In this document: positions 16,779-28,300 of the stretch, piece by piece
Numbering within the stretch: position 1 is the first letter of the stretch
How the letters are laid out: the number at the start of each line of letters is the position of its first letter
Source: Magnetospirillum sp.
GTDB taxonomy: Bacteria; Pseudomonadota; Alphaproteobacteria; Rhodospirillales; Magnetospirillaceae
Length of the DNA: 59,109 nt
Reading direction: 5' to 3'
Assembly: GCA_024707145.1 (NCBI GenBank)
Contig: JANQAI010000009.1
Location: 1-59,109, forward strand
Notes under the pieces: generated by a model
The model's input: the letters and a program-made list of their open reading frames with translations, nothing else
What the model was told of the DNA's origin: nothing
Databases searched by the model: none
Made by a program: the position numbers and the translations under genes

Positions 16779-16919
16779 GGCGCCAGCATCATATCGCGGC
16801 TGCCCCTCCCGGCCAAGAGAGGGCCTCTCGATGCCAGCTGGTTATTGCTTGTTTAAGGCCTGTACACATCTCACCCCTGATTGCATACCCTATAGTAGAA
16901 ATGTGTCAGAAAAATATGC

Positions 16920-16943
16920 GTTACGCACAATGTTGTGCGTAAC
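16920..16943. promoter_or_regulatory. Perfect 24-base dyad upstream of the secretion/adhesin locus
   Basis: GTTACGCACAA, a TG spacer, then the exact complement of the first arm: two perfect 11-base arms. A further half-like GCGCACAA follows at 16947-16954. It lies about 30 bases upstream of the -35 region of a promoter-like sequence and in an AT-rich island, so a dimeric regulator site is likely. No known consensus recognised. Confidence 0.65.
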
Positions 16944-16972
16944 AAAGCGCACAAATTCTCACAATTTAACGA

Positions 16973-17001
16973 TTTTGGTACTCGCGCTTCCTTTCTATAA
17001 T
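16973..17001 (+). promoter_or_regulatory. Sigma-70-like promoter for the type I secretion locus
   Basis: A consensus -10 TATAAT at 16996-17001, preceded at a 17-base spacing by a weak -35 TTTTGG (16973-16978). It lies 49 bases upstream of the ATG of the first exporter gene. The strong -10 with a poor -35 suggests an activated promoter. Confidence 0.55.
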
Positions 17002-17050
17002 ACCTTCGAATCATATATTCGCCCCTTTGGCGGATGTTCGGGGATTTGGG

Positions 17051-18787
17051 ATGAGCGTGGGTGCGAAGGACGCCGGGGCCGACCAGTTGGCCGCCTTGGC
17101 CGCCGTGAAGGGCATGAAGGGATATGTGGGCGTCGCCTCGGTGATGCTCAACGTGCTGGCGCTCGCCTTGCCGCTGGCTCTGCTGCAGATCTACGACCGC
17201 ATCATTCCCAACAGCTCGCACGGCACCTTGCTGATCCTGCTGGCCGGCGTGGCGGGCGCCGTCATGCTGGAAGCCCTGCTTCGGGTGGCGCGCACCGAGA
17301 TCGTCAGCTGGGCCGGCGTCAAGTTCGAGCACCGCGCCGGCTGCGAGGCGTTCGGCCGCATCATGTCCACCCCCGCGGACGAGTTGGAGCGTACCGGCGC
17401 CGGCGAGCTGATCGAGCGGCTGTCGGGCCTGCCCACCGTGCGCGAGGTGTTCTCCGAGCAATGGGCGCTGGTCCTGTGCGACCTGCCCTTCGTCTTCCTG
17501 TATCTGGCCGCCATCGCCTACGTGGCCGGCTGGCTGGTGGTGGCGCCGGTGCTCATGCTGGCCGGCTTCGTCGGCTTCGCCGCGTGGTCCACCCGCAGCG
17601 TCGGCAGGTCCATCCAGGACTTCAACCAGGTCCGCGACCGCCGGCAGAACTTCAACATCGAGGTCATCCACGGCATTCACGCCGTCAAGTCCATGGCCAT
17701 GGAAGGCCAGATGATCCAGCGCTACGCCCGCCTGCAGGAAAGCGTGGCGCGGGCCAACCACCAGGTGGTGCTGGGCAATTCCAAGGCCCTGGCGGTGGGA
17801 CAGGCCTTCTCCCAACTGCTGACCCTGGTGCTGGTGGTGGGCGGCGGCTGGCTGGTGGTCCGGGGCCACCTTACCGTCGGCGGCCTGTCCGCCTGTACCT
17901 TGCTGGGCGGCCGTGCCCTCCAGCCGGTACAGAAGGCGGTGGCCATGTGGACCCGTTTCCAGACCGCGCGCCTGATGCGGAGCCGTTTCACCTCGCTGCT
18001 GGAACTGCCGACCGAGACCCGACCGGCCCAGCCCCAGTCCTGCGCCCTGGCCGGTGCCGTCACCCTGCGCAACGTCGCCTTCGGCTTCGGCGGCGAGGGT
18101 GACACGCTGTTCCGCGGCCTCGACCTCGACGTCCGCCCGGGCGAGCGGGTCGCCATCGCCGGCGACAACGGCTGCGGTAAGTCCACCCTGCTGCGCCTCA
18201 TCCTGGGCGCTTCCAAGCCGGCCGAGGGCGAGGTGCTGCTGGACGGCGTTCCGGTGGAGCGCTTCGACCCCGAGGAACTGCGCCGCGGCGCCATCGCCTA
18301 CGTGCCCCAGTACAGCGACCTGTTCCGCGGCACCATCATGGACAACCTGACCATGTTCCGCCCCGAGCTGCGCAAGCCGGCCCTGGCCATCGCCAAGGAC
18401 CTGGGGCTGGACGAGGTGGTGTTCCGCCTGCCCGGCGGTTACGACACCCGCATCGGCGACGGCTCCACCGAGGCCCTGCCGCGCGGCGTCGCCCAGCGCA
18501 TCGCCGTGGTGCGCGCCCTGGCCACCCGCCCGCGCATCCTGCTGTTCGACGAGGCCAACGCCTCCATGGACGGCCCCGGTGACGAACAGCTGCGCCGCTA
18601 TCTGGAATCTCTCGACCGCGACTGCACCATGATCCTGATCACCTTGCGCCCCAGCCTGCAGAAACTGGCCGACCGGGTGCTGGTGCTCAAGGGCCAGCGT
18701 CTGGAACCCAAGGCGCCCACGCCGTCGGCGCCGTCGCCCGCGCCGGCCGATGCCCCCGCCGTTGCCGTCGGGAGGGCGGCCGAATGA
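17051..18787 (+). CDS. Type I secretion ABC exporter subunit, degenerate nucleotide site
   Basis: Membrane-ATPase half of a type I secretion exporter, 578 residues from ATG 17051 (MSVGAKDAG), preceded by GGGGA. An in-frame TTG at 17027 is less likely. Six membrane helices precede an ATPase domain with Walker A GDNGCGKST and Walker B RILLFDEANASMD. The signature motif is replaced by PRGVAQR, and the switch His is Leu (ILITLRPS), so this nucleotide site is probably weak. A Pro/Ala-rich tail ends the protein. Its stop overlaps the start of the second exporter gene by 4 bases, supporting a heteromeric exporter. Confidence 0.9.
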   Translation: MSVGAKDAGADQLAALAAVKGMKGYVGVASVMLNVLALALPLALLQIYDRIIPNSSHGTLLILLAGVAGAVMLEALLRVARTEIVSWAGVKFEHRAGCEAFGRIMSTPADELERTGAGELIERLSGLPTVREVFSEQWALVLCDLPFVFLYLAAIAYVAGWLVVAPVLMLAGFVGFAAWSTRSVGRSIQDFNQVRDRRQNFNIEVIHGIHAVKSMAMEGQMIQRYARLQESVARANHQVVLGNSKALAVGQAFSQLLTLVLVVGGGWLVVRGHLTVGGLSACTLLGGRALQPVQKAVAMWTRFQTARLMRSRFTSLLELPTETRPAQPQSCALAGAVTLRNVAFGFGGEGDTLFRGLDLDVRPGERVAIAGDNGCGKSTLLRLILGASKPAEGEVLLDGVPVERFDPEELRRGAIAYVPQYSDLFRGTIMDNLTMFRPELRKPALAIAKDLGLDEVVFRLPGGYDTRIGDGSTEALPRGVAQRIAVVRALATRPRILLFDEANASMDGPGDEQLRRYLESLDRDCTMILITLRPSLQKLADRVLVLKGQRLEPKAPTPSAPSPAPADAPAVAVGRAAE

Positions 18788-20970
18788 GCCAGTCTCCCGC
18801 CGCGGACCTGGGCTGGGGCGCCGCCACCGCCACCGCCGAACTGACCGAGCAACAGGCCGTCCAGGGTGTGCTGGGCGGCTTCCGCGCCGTCACCGATCTG
18901 GCTGCCTGCGTGCTGCCGCTGCTCCAGGCGCTGCGCTGGGACGGCGACCTGGTGCACGTGGCCGAGGCGCTGCCGCACTTCGCCGACCGCCTGGACCTTA
19001 CCGACCTGCTGAACGTCATGGCCAACATGGGCTACGCCAGCACGTCCGAGCGCCTGCGCCCGTCGCGCATGGACCCGCGGCTGATGCCGTGCCTGTACCT
19101 GCCCGAGGGCGAGTACGCCATGGCCATGGTGCTGGTCCGGCGCGAGGGCGACCATGTGATCGCCTTCGACGCCGCCGCCCGCTCCTACGTCACCATCCCG
19201 GCGCCGGACGCGCGCGGCACCATCTATCTGTTCCATACCCTGGGCGAGGACGAGCGGGTCGAGACGGAGGAGGCGCCCAGGAACTTCGTCCGCCAGGTGC
19301 TGAACCGCTTCAAGCCCCTGTTCGGCCAGATGCTGTTCGCCAGCCTGGCGTCGAACCTGCTGGTGCTGGCGACGCCGCTGTTCATCATGTCCATCTACGA
19401 CAAGTACCTGCCCACCGGGTCGTGGACCATCCTGGGCTCGCTGCTTGCCGGCGTGGCGGTGGCGGTGCTGGGCGATTTCGCCATCCGCTCGGTGCGGGCC
19501 CGCATGATCGCCTATATCGGCGCCCGCCTGGATCACCTGCTGGGGCTGGCCATCTTCCGCCGGTTGCTGCTGCTGGCGCCGCCCTATACCGAGCTGGCCA
19601 ACCCCAACGCCCAGATCGCCCGGCTGCGCGACTTCGAACTGGTGCGCGAGTTCTTCACCGGCCCGCTGGCCACCACCCTGTCCGAGATGCCGTTCGTGCT
19701 GGTGTTCCTGGTGGCCATGGGGGTGATGGCCGGGCCGCTGGTGGCGGTTCCCGCCGGCGCCCTGGTGGTGTTCCTGCTGGCGGCCCATTTCGCCCGTCCG
19801 CTGGTGGAGCGCCGGGTGGTGGCGTCGACGCGGGCGTCGTCGCGGCGCCAGGAATTCCTGGTGGAGGCGCTGTCCAAGCCGCGCGCCATCAAGGAGGCCG
19901 GGGCCGAACAGGTGTGGCGCGAGCGTTACCGCACCCTGTCGGCCGAGGCGGGGCTGAAGGGCCATTCCGCCGCTCGCGCCCTGGCGGTGGTGTCGGCCAT
20001 GTCCCAGGCCGCCGTGGTGCTGACCGGCCTGCTGACGCTGGGCTGGGGCGTCATCCGCGTGCTCGACGGCGCCATGACCGTGGGCGCGCTGATGGCCTCG
20101 ATGATCATGGTGTGGTGGATCCTGCGGCCCTTGCAGACCGCCTTCTCGCTGTTCTCGCAGATCGAGCGGGTGCAGGCCTCGGTGGCGCAGATCAACCGGC
20201 TGATGCAGGTGCGGCCCGAGCGCCTCGGCGCCCCGGCGGTGCAGTCGCAGCCGCGTTTCTCGGGGCGCCTGACCCTGTCCAACGTGTCCTTGCGCTATCA
20301 TCCCGATGCCGATCCGGCGGTGCTGGGCGCCTCGTTCCAGGTGGAGCCGGGCGAGATCCTCGCCCTGGTCGGTCCCAACGGCTGCGGCAAGTCCACCATG
20401 CTCAAGCTGATGCTCGGCCTGTACCGGCCGCAGACCGGCTCGGTCATGCTGGACAACGTGGACATCCGCCAGCTCGACCCCATCGAGCTGCGCCGCGCCA
20501 TGGCCTATGTGCCGCAGCAGCCCGAGATGTTCTTCGGCACGGTGGCGCAGAACCTGCGCCTGGTGCGCCCCATCGCCACCGAGGACGAACTGCGCTGGGC
20601 CTGCCAGGAGGCCGGCGTGCTGGCCGAGATCGAGGCCCTGGACAACGGTTTCGAGACCCGCCTGGGCGATGGCCGCACCGACCGCATCTCGTCGAGCTTC
20701 CGCCAGCGCCTGTCGCTGGCCCGGGCCTATCTCAAGCGGGCGCCGGTGACCCTGTTGGACGAGCCGGCCTCGGGCCTGGACTTCATGGCCGACCGCCACT
20801 TCATGGTCACGCTGGAGCGCATGCGCGGCCACGGCACGGTGGTGCTGGTGACCCACCGCCCCAGCCACCTGAAGCTGGCCGACAAGATCGTAGTGATGCA
20901 ACAGGGCCAGGTGCGCATGGCCGGCCCGGCCAAGCAGGTGCTGGACCGCCTGCCCGCCGGCTTCTTCTGA
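18784..20970 (+). CDS. Type I secretion ABC exporter with C39-like N-terminal domain (LapB-like)
   Basis: 728-residue exporter. The N-terminal ~150 residues resemble the peptidase-C39-like domain of RTX exporters (PEGEYAMAMVLVRREGDHVIAFDA) but have no catalytic Cys near the start, so it likely binds substrate without cutting it. Six membrane helices follow (LFIMSIYDKYLP and onward), then an ATPase domain with Walker A VGPNGCGKST, Walker B LLDEPASGLD and an intact switch His (VTHRPSHLKLAD). The signature region is unusual (ISSSFRQRLSLARAYL). It pairs with the upstream subunit, and its substrate is probably the giant adhesin encoded two genes downstream. Confidence 0.92.
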   Translation: MSQSPAADLGWGAATATAELTEQQAVQGVLGGFRAVTDLAACVLPLLQALRWDGDLVHVAEALPHFADRLDLTDLLNVMANMGYASTSERLRPSRMDPRLMPCLYLPEGEYAMAMVLVRREGDHVIAFDAAARSYVTIPAPDARGTIYLFHTLGEDERVETEEAPRNFVRQVLNRFKPLFGQMLFASLASNLLVLATPLFIMSIYDKYLPTGSWTILGSLLAGVAVAVLGDFAIRSVRARMIAYIGARLDHLLGLAIFRRLLLLAPPYTELANPNAQIARLRDFELVREFFTGPLATTLSEMPFVLVFLVAMGVMAGPLVAVPAGALVVFLLAAHFARPLVERRVVASTRASSRRQEFLVEALSKPRAIKEAGAEQVWRERYRTLSAEAGLKGHSAARALAVVSAMSQAAVVLTGLLTLGWGVIRVLDGAMTVGALMASMIMVWWILRPLQTAFSLFSQIERVQASVAQINRLMQVRPERLGAPAVQSQPRFSGRLTLSNVSLRYHPDADPAVLGASFQVEPGEILALVGPNGCGKSTMLKLMLGLYRPQTGSVMLDNVDIRQLDPIELRRAMAYVPQQPEMFFGTVAQNLRLVRPIATEDELRWACQEAGVLAEIEALDNGFETRLGDGRTDRISSSFRQRLSLARAYLKRAPVTLLDEPASGLDFMADRHFMVTLERMRGHGTVVLVTHRPSHLKLADKIVVMQQGQVRMAGPAKQVLDRLPAGFF

Positions 20971-20980
20971 GAGAATCCCA

Positions 20981-22339
20981 ATGACCGAACTCGCCGCCCA
21001 CCCCGGATCGCCCGTGAAGCTGGAAAAGGCCTCGCGCCAGGTGCGCCATCTGGCCCATTTCGCCATCGTCGAGGAAGCCGGCATGTCCGCCGTCTCGCGG
21101 CTGTCGGTGATCATCGTCAGCGCCGTGGTGGTGGGCTTCGCGGTCTGGGCCGCCTTCATGAAGATGGACGAGGTGGCCTCCACCTTCGGCTCGGTGGTGC
21201 CGGCCAAGTCGGTGCAGGTGGTGCAGCATCTGGAAGGCGGCATCGTCCGCGACATCCTGGTGCAGGACCGCGCCATGGTCGAGGCCGGCCAGGTGCTGGT
21301 GCGCCTGGACCCGGTCCAGGCCACCGCCGAGATGGAGCAGGCGGAAAGCCGGCGCGTCGGCCTGATGCTCAAGGCCGAGCGCCTGCGCGCCTTCGTCGAG
21401 GCCCGCAAGCCCGATTTCGGCGTGGTGGCCGAGAAGTATCGCGGCCTGGCCGCCGACCAGATCGACATCCTGCGCGCCGATTCCGAGCGCTGGCTGTCCC
21501 AGGCCAACGTGCTGCGGGAGCAGCTGTCGCAGAAGCGCGAGGAGATCGCCGCCGCGAGCGCCCAGGAACGCAGCGTGCGCGAGCAGCTGGCGCTGGTGGC
21601 GGAAGAGGCGCAGATGCGCGAGACCCTCTACAAGGCCGGCCACACCAGCAAGGTGGACTACTTCGCCGTGCTGCGCCAGAAGGCCGCCATCGAATCGGAG
21701 ATCTCGCGCCTGCAGGGCCAGCAGCGCACCGCCGGCAAGGCCATCGAGGAGCTGGAACGCCGCCTGGCCGACCTGGACAACAACCAGCGCCAGGACGCGC
21801 TGAAGGATCTGGGCACGGTCACCGCCGAACTCTCGCAGGTGGAGGAATCGGTGGCCCGCCTGCAGGATCGCGTCCATCGCCTGGACGTGGTGGCGCCGGT
21901 GCGGGGCTACGTGCAGAACCTCAAGGCCAAGACCGTGGGCGCGGTGGTGCCCGCCGGCGGCCAGATCATGGAGATCGTCCCGGTGGACGACGACCTGCTG
22001 GTGGAAACCAAGATCAACACCCGCGACGTCGGCCATCTGGCGCCGGGCCAGAAGGTCATCATCAAGGTCGCTTCCTACGACTTCGTCCGCTACGGCTCGG
22101 TGCCGGGGACGCTCAAGTCGGTGTCGGCCACCACCTACCTGGATGAGAAGGACAACACCCCCTACTACAAGGGCTGGGTCCAGATGGAGCATCCCTGGGT
22201 GGGCGACCAGGCGGCGGGCAATTCGGTGCTGCCCGGCATGACCGTGCAGGCCGACATCGTCACCGGCGAGAAGACCTTGCTGCAATATCTGCTAAAGCCG
22301 ATCCACGCCTCGGTGGCGCAAGCCTTCCACGAGCGCTGA
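20981..22339 (+). CDS. HlyD-family type I secretion adaptor (LapC-like)
   Basis: Periplasmic adaptor linking the exporter to an outer-membrane channel. 452 residues: a short cytoplasmic tail, one membrane helix near residues 37-55 (LSVIIVSAVVVGFAVWAAF), a lipoyl-like half (VVQHLEGGIVRDILVQD), a long coiled-coil hairpin rich in Glu/Gln/Arg, and the C-terminal beta region with DVVAPVRGYVQNLKAKTVGAVV. Ten bases downstream of the exporter. No TolC/LapE-type channel gene is in the window, so the channel must be encoded elsewhere. Confidence 0.94.
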   Translation: MTELAAHPGSPVKLEKASRQVRHLAHFAIVEEAGMSAVSRLSVIIVSAVVVGFAVWAAFMKMDEVASTFGSVVPAKSVQVVQHLEGGIVRDILVQDRAMVEAGQVLVRLDPVQATAEMEQAESRRVGLMLKAERLRAFVEARKPDFGVVAEKYRGLAADQIDILRADSERWLSQANVLREQLSQKREEIAAASAQERSVREQLALVAEEAQMRETLYKAGHTSKVDYFAVLRQKAAIESEISRLQGQQRTAGKAIEELERRLADLDNNQRQDALKDLGTVTAELSQVEESVARLQDRVHRLDVVAPVRGYVQNLKAKTVGAVVPAGGQIMEIVPVDDDLLVETKINTRDVGHLAPGQKVIIKVASYDFVRYGSVPGTLKSVSATTYLDEKDNTPYYKGWVQMEHPWVGDQAAGNSVLPGMTVQADIVTGEKTLLQYLLKPIHASVAQAFHER

Positions 22340-22367
22340 GAAACGGCAGGGAATGGGGAGGGGCGAC

Positions 22368-25300
22368 ATGGCGGACGACATCGAGACCACCGGGACCGAA
22401 GGCCCGAGCGCGGATCACAACCTGCAGACCCTGGATGCCCTGCATCTGGACGGCAAGGGCGCCCCCACCCTGGACGACGCCGACGAGCGCTCGCTGGCCG
22501 ACCTGGGCGACACCCGTCCCGAGGACGTCACCGGCAACGCCAACGTCCAAAGCGCCGGCCGCACCACCTTCGAGCAGATGGTGCAGGGCGGCATCCGCGA
22601 GCAGGCGGCGGTTCCCACCGGCGATCAGGTGGTGGTCGACATCGTCCAGCCCACCAGCCGCGACAACACCGTCGAAGCCCGCTTCGACAACGTGCAGCCC
22701 ACCTTCGCCCCCGTTCCCGACCTGCCCGCGCCCGAGGCCCGCCCCCAGTCTCCGGCACCCGGTTCGTTTGCCCCCGACCCGGTGATCACCCGTCCGCCCG
22801 AGGTGCTGCCGGCCGCGGACGCTCTCGCCACCGACGGCGCGCCCGCCGCCGCTCCCGTGGCCGAGGCGCCCGCGCCCGAGGCGCCGCTGCCGCAGCCCGA
22901 ACCGGCGCCGGCGGACGAGGAGGTCATCCCCAAGGTGGCCGATGCGCCGAGGGTGCTCGCCGGTGCCGGCGCCGGCGTCGAGGACAACCTCACCAAGCTC
23001 GATATCACGGTCGCCACCAACGACCAGGACGGCGGTTCGGAAACCATTACCGCCATTACCATCGCGAACGTGCCGGCGGGTTTCACCTTCGTGGATTCTC
23101 AGGGCAACGCGGTCGGCGTCAGCCTGGGCGGCGGCATATGGTCGTTCGTGCAGGCCGACCTGACCGATCTCTACCTGCGCCAGCCCGGCGACTATTCGGG
23201 CGATCTGCAACTGACGGTGTCGGCGACCTCGACCGAGGGCAACGGCTCCACCGCCACCACCACGACGGTGGTGCCGGTGCATGTGGAGGCCGTCGCCGAC
23301 ATGCCGACCTTGGGCGTGCGCGACACCGCCGGCATGGAAGATACCGCCATCGCCCTCGACATCTCCGCGGCCGCCACCGACGTGGACGGCTCGGAATCCG
23401 TCAAGGTCTATGTGGAGAACGTGCCGGCGGGCGCCGTGCTCAATCACGGCACCCAACTGACCCAGCCGCTGACGGTGGACGGCCACACCTTCGCCGCCGG
23501 CACCTGGGTGCTGGACCCGGCCCAGGGTGACCTGGCCGGCCTGACCATCACCCCGGCCGCCAACGACAGCGACGATTTCACCCTGCAGGTCGCTTCGGTG
23601 TCCACCGAGGGGCAGAACGGCGCCACCGCCCTGCACGGTCCGCTGGCGTTGAAGGTGGACGTGGGGATCGAGGCGCCGGTGGTCAGCGGTTCGGGCGCCG
23701 GTTTCGAGGGCCAGTGGTCCACCCTGTCGCTCCAGGGCACCATCACCCACGACCTGCCCGGCGATCAGGAAACCCTGCGCTATTACATCGAGGAACCGCC
23801 CGCCGGGGTGCAGTTGCGGTTCGGCGACGGCGCCACTCTGCCGTCGGTGGTCACCATCGGCGGCAAGCGCCTGATCGAGGTGACCGGGCACCTGGACGAC
23901 ACCCAGGTGCGCTGGGCGGATTCCGATTCCAACGCGCCCATCACCGTGACGCTGGTCGGCGTGGTCGATGACGGCGATGGCGACACCGCCCTGGGCCAGC
24001 CCTTCTCGGACTGGAACATGGCTTCCGCCGAGATCACCGTGGCCCTGACCGGCCAGGCCCAGGCCCCCGGCCTGGCTACCGTGGACGTGGCCGGCATGGA
24101 GGATACCTCCATCAGCCTGGCGGGCAAGATCACCCCCGCCTGGGTCGGTGCCGACGCCTCCGAGGACCGCTTCGTCTATATCAGCGGCGTGCCCGCAGGG
24201 GCCAAGCTGATGGTGGGCGGCCACGAGGTGCTGCCGGAAAGCGTCACCCTGACCCATACCGACGCGTCGGGCAGCAGCGCCGTGCTGGACCTGAGTGCCG
24301 GCTACAAGCTCTCTCCCGCCGACCTGTCGAGCCTGGCGATCATTCCCGCCGACAAGGATTCCGCCGACTTCACCCTGACCGTCTATGCCGCCCAGGTGGA
24401 AAAGGACGGGGTGCACGACGCTGCGGTCAGCGCCGCCCAGACCATCAACGTGGATGTGGGCATCGTCGCCCCGACGGTGGCGGGTTCCGGCTCGGGCTTC
24501 GAGGGCCAGTGGACCACCCTGGACCTGACCCAGACCATTAACCACGACCTGCCCGGCGACCAGGAGACGCTGAAGGTCTATCTGGAGGGCGTGCCCTCGG
24601 GCGTGTCGCTGCAGTTCAGCGACGGCCAGCCGGTGCCCTACGACAGCACCAGCGGGCGCTATGACGTCACCGGCCACCTGAACGACGTGCAGGTGAGGTA
24701 CGACGACGCGGATGCCCATGGCACCATCACCTTCACGGTGCACGGCATCGTCCACGACACCGATGCGGGAACCGGCCGCGACACCCCCATCACCGACACG
24801 GTGGCGCCCGACTGGGCCCAGTCGTCGGCGCAGGTGAGCGTGACCGTCGGCGCCCAGGCCGACGCGCCGGGCCTGACGGTGGAGGCGGCGGCGGGGATGG
24901 AAGACAGCGCCATCGCCATCGGCGGCAAGATCCACGTGACTTGGACCGACAACGACAGTTCGGAAAGCCACGTGGTCTACATCCAGAACGTGCCGGCGGG
25001 CTCGGTGCTGAAATCGGGCGGCACCACCTTCACGGCGCTGGACCACGACGTCACCCTGACCCATGTGGATGCCGGCGGCAGCCACAGCGTGGTGACCATC
25101 CCGGCGGGCTCCTATGTGGTGACCGAGGCGCAGCTGGGCGGCCTGACCATCACGCCGCCGGCCAATGATTCGGCCGACTTCACCCTGAAGGTGGTCGCCG
25201 CCTCCAGCGAGACCAGCAACGGCGATTCGGCGGTGTCGGGCACGGCGCTGGACCTTCCGGTGGATGTGGGCATCGTCGCCCCGACGGTGGCGGGTTCCGG

Positions 25301-28300
25301 CTCGGGCTTCGAGGGCCAGTGGACCACCCTGGACCTGACCCAGACCATTAACCACGACTTGCCCGGCGACCAGGAGACGCTGAAGGTCTATCTGGAGGGC
25401 GTGCCCTCGGGCGTGTCGCTGCAGTTCAGCGACGGCCAGCCGGTGCCCTACGACAGCACCAGCGGGCGCTATGACGTCACCGGCCACCTGAACGACGTGC
25501 AGGTGAGGTACGACGACGCGGATGCCCATGGCACCATCACCTTCACGGTGCACGGCATCGTCCACGACACCGATGCGGGAACCGGCCGCGACACCCCCAT
25601 CACCGACACGGTGGCGCCCGACTGGGCCCAGTCGTCGGCGCAGGTGAGCGTGACCGTCGGCGCCCAGGCCGACGCGCCGGGCCTGACGGTGGAGGCGGCG
25701 GCGGGGATGGAAGACAGCGCCATCGCCATCGGCGGCAAGATCCACGTGACTTGGACCGACAACGACAGTTCGGAAAGCCACGTGGTCTACATCCAGAACG
25801 TGCCGGCGGGCTCGGTGCTGAAATCGGGCGGCACCACCTTCACGGCGCTGGACCACGACGTCACCCTGACCCATGTGGATGCCGGCGGCAGCCACAGCGT
25901 GGTGACCATCCCGGCGGGTTCCTACGTGGTGACCGAGGCGCAGCTGGGCGGCCTGACCATCACGCCGCCGGCCAACGATTCGGCCGACTTCACCCTGAAG
26001 GTGGTCGCCGCCTCCAGCGAGACCAGCAACGGCGATTCGGCGGTGTCGGGCACGGCGCTGGACCTGCCGGTGGATGTGGGCATCGTCGCCCCCACGGTGG
26101 CGGGTTCCGGTTCGGGCTTCGAGGGCCAGTGGACCACGGTAAACCTGACCCAGACCGTCAACCACGACCTGCCCAGCAACCAGGAAACCCTGGAGGTCTA
26201 TCTGGAGGGCGTGCCCTCGGGCGTGTCGCTGCGTTTCAGCAACGGCCAGCCGGTGCCCTACGACAGCACCAGCGGACGCTACAATGTCACCGGCCACCTG
26301 AACGACGTGCAGGTGAAGTATGACGATCCGGACGCCAATGCGCCCATCACCTTCACGGTGCACGGCATCGTCCACGACACCGATGCGGGAACCGGCCGCG
26401 ACACCCCCATCAGCGACACGGTGGCGCCCGACTGGGCCCAGTCGTCGGCGCAGGTGACGGTGACGCTGACCGGCCAGGCCCACGCGCCGACCCTGTCCAC
26501 GGTCAACGTGGGCGGCATGGAAGACACCGTCATCAGCCTGGCGGGCAAGATCAACCCGGTGTGGTCGGGCACCGACGCGTCGGAAGACCATGTGGTCTAC
26601 ATCACCGGCCTGCCCAGCGGCGCCCAACTGCTGCTGGACGGCGTCAAGCTTGACCCGGTGGGTTCGGTGACCCTGACCCATACCGGTCCGGGCGGCAGCT
26701 CATCGCAGACGCTGACCGGCGCCTACCGCATCGACCCCGCCGATCTGGACAAGCTGGCCATCAAGCCGGCCGCCAACGATTCAACCGACTTCACCCTCAA
26801 CGTCACCGCCGCCCAGGTGGAGCAGGACGGGACCCACGACGCCCAGGTGGCCACCGCCACCGTGCGGGTGGACGTGGGCATCGAGGCGCCGCTGGTCAGC
26901 GGCTCGGGCCACGGCCTGGAGGGCCAGTGGACGACGCTGTCGCTGAGCGGCACCATCACCCACGACCATCCGTCGCCCCAGGAAAGCCTGAGCGTCTACA
27001 TTCAGGGCGTGCCGGCGGGCGCCGAGATCCGCTTCGCCAACGGCACCTCGCCCAGCGTGGTGTGGATCAACGGGGTCAAGCATTACGACGTCACCGGCCA
27101 TTTGAACGACACCCAGGTGCGCTGGACCGACGGGCTGTCCGACGTCGACATGGACCTGACGGTGCGCGCCATCGTCAAGGACACGGACGCCGGCACCAAT
27201 CCCTACGCGGCCACCAAGCCCGGCGAGAACACCATCGGCGACACCCTCGCGCCGGACTGGAACGACGCCACCTATTCCTTCACCGTCGCCATCGACGCGG
27301 TGGCGCAGGGGCCGGGCCTGACCGCCCAGGCCATCGGCCTGGAAGACAAGTGGGTGGACATCGACATCACCGACACCCTGGTGGACCCGGCCACCCAGAC
27401 CCTGGGCAACGTCTACATCCAGGGCCTGCCCGCCGGCCTCTACCTGGCCGATTCCCAGGGCAACCCGCTGGATGCCGCCAGCCACCACACCAGTTCGGCC
27501 ATCACGCTCACCTCGTCCTCGGGGTCGGTGACCATTCCCGCCGGCGCTTGGGTGCTCAGCCCGGCCGAGCTGTCGGGCCTGCGCATCTACGGCCTGACCG
27601 CCAACAGCGACGCCGACATCAGCGGCGTCAAGGTGACGGCCGCCACCACCGAGCCTGGGCGGCCTGCTGCCCGACGGCACGCGCGACGTGGTGGCCCAGG
27701 CCTCGGGCTATACCCGGGTCAACGTGAGCATCCCGGTCTATGCCGACGCGGACGTCCCCACCCTGGTGTTGGACGGCGGCGTGGCCGGCGTGGTCCACAT
27801 CATCGAGGAGGACGACCTGCTCGTCCTCGACAGCTCGGTGGTGGACGCCGCTTTGGGCGAGCCCAGCGTCAACGGCTGGCAGAGCAGCGACCAGTCGGAA
27901 ACCCTGACCATCCGCATCCGTCCGGTGGAACAGGGCGAGCGGCTGCTGCTGAACGATACCGAACAGGCGCTCAAGCCGGGCGGCTATTGGGAGGTGTCGG
28001 CCAAGGACATCCTGGACGGCAAGGTTTCCATCGGCGGCATCGCCAACTGGGCGACTTCGGGCAATGACCGGCTGCATTTCGACGTCATGGCCGTGGCCAC
28101 CGAGTCCGAGCAGGCCAGCTCCACCGTGGACCAAAAGTTGCTCGATGCCGGCCTGACCAGCGCCGCCGACCCGCGCGCGCTGCAGGCCGACAGCGGCTGG
28201 CAGACCCTGACCCTGCAGGTCACCCCCAAGGCCGACAAGGTGACGCTGACCGCCACCGCCACCGGCGACGAAGACACCGCCATCGCCTTCGAGCCGCGCA

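Noticed and set aside
22260..26681. Very long minus-strand open frame opposite the adhesin gene (another spans 27628-34545)
   Set aside because: His/Gly/Val-rich antisense reading of a GC-rich repeat gene; the periodic composition mirrors the adhesin repeats and there is no family similarity or ribosome site.
23659..26880. CRISPR-like repetition
   Set aside because: The repeats are about 800 bp, contiguous, in frame and encode protein modules; no short repeat-spacer pattern anywhere in the window.
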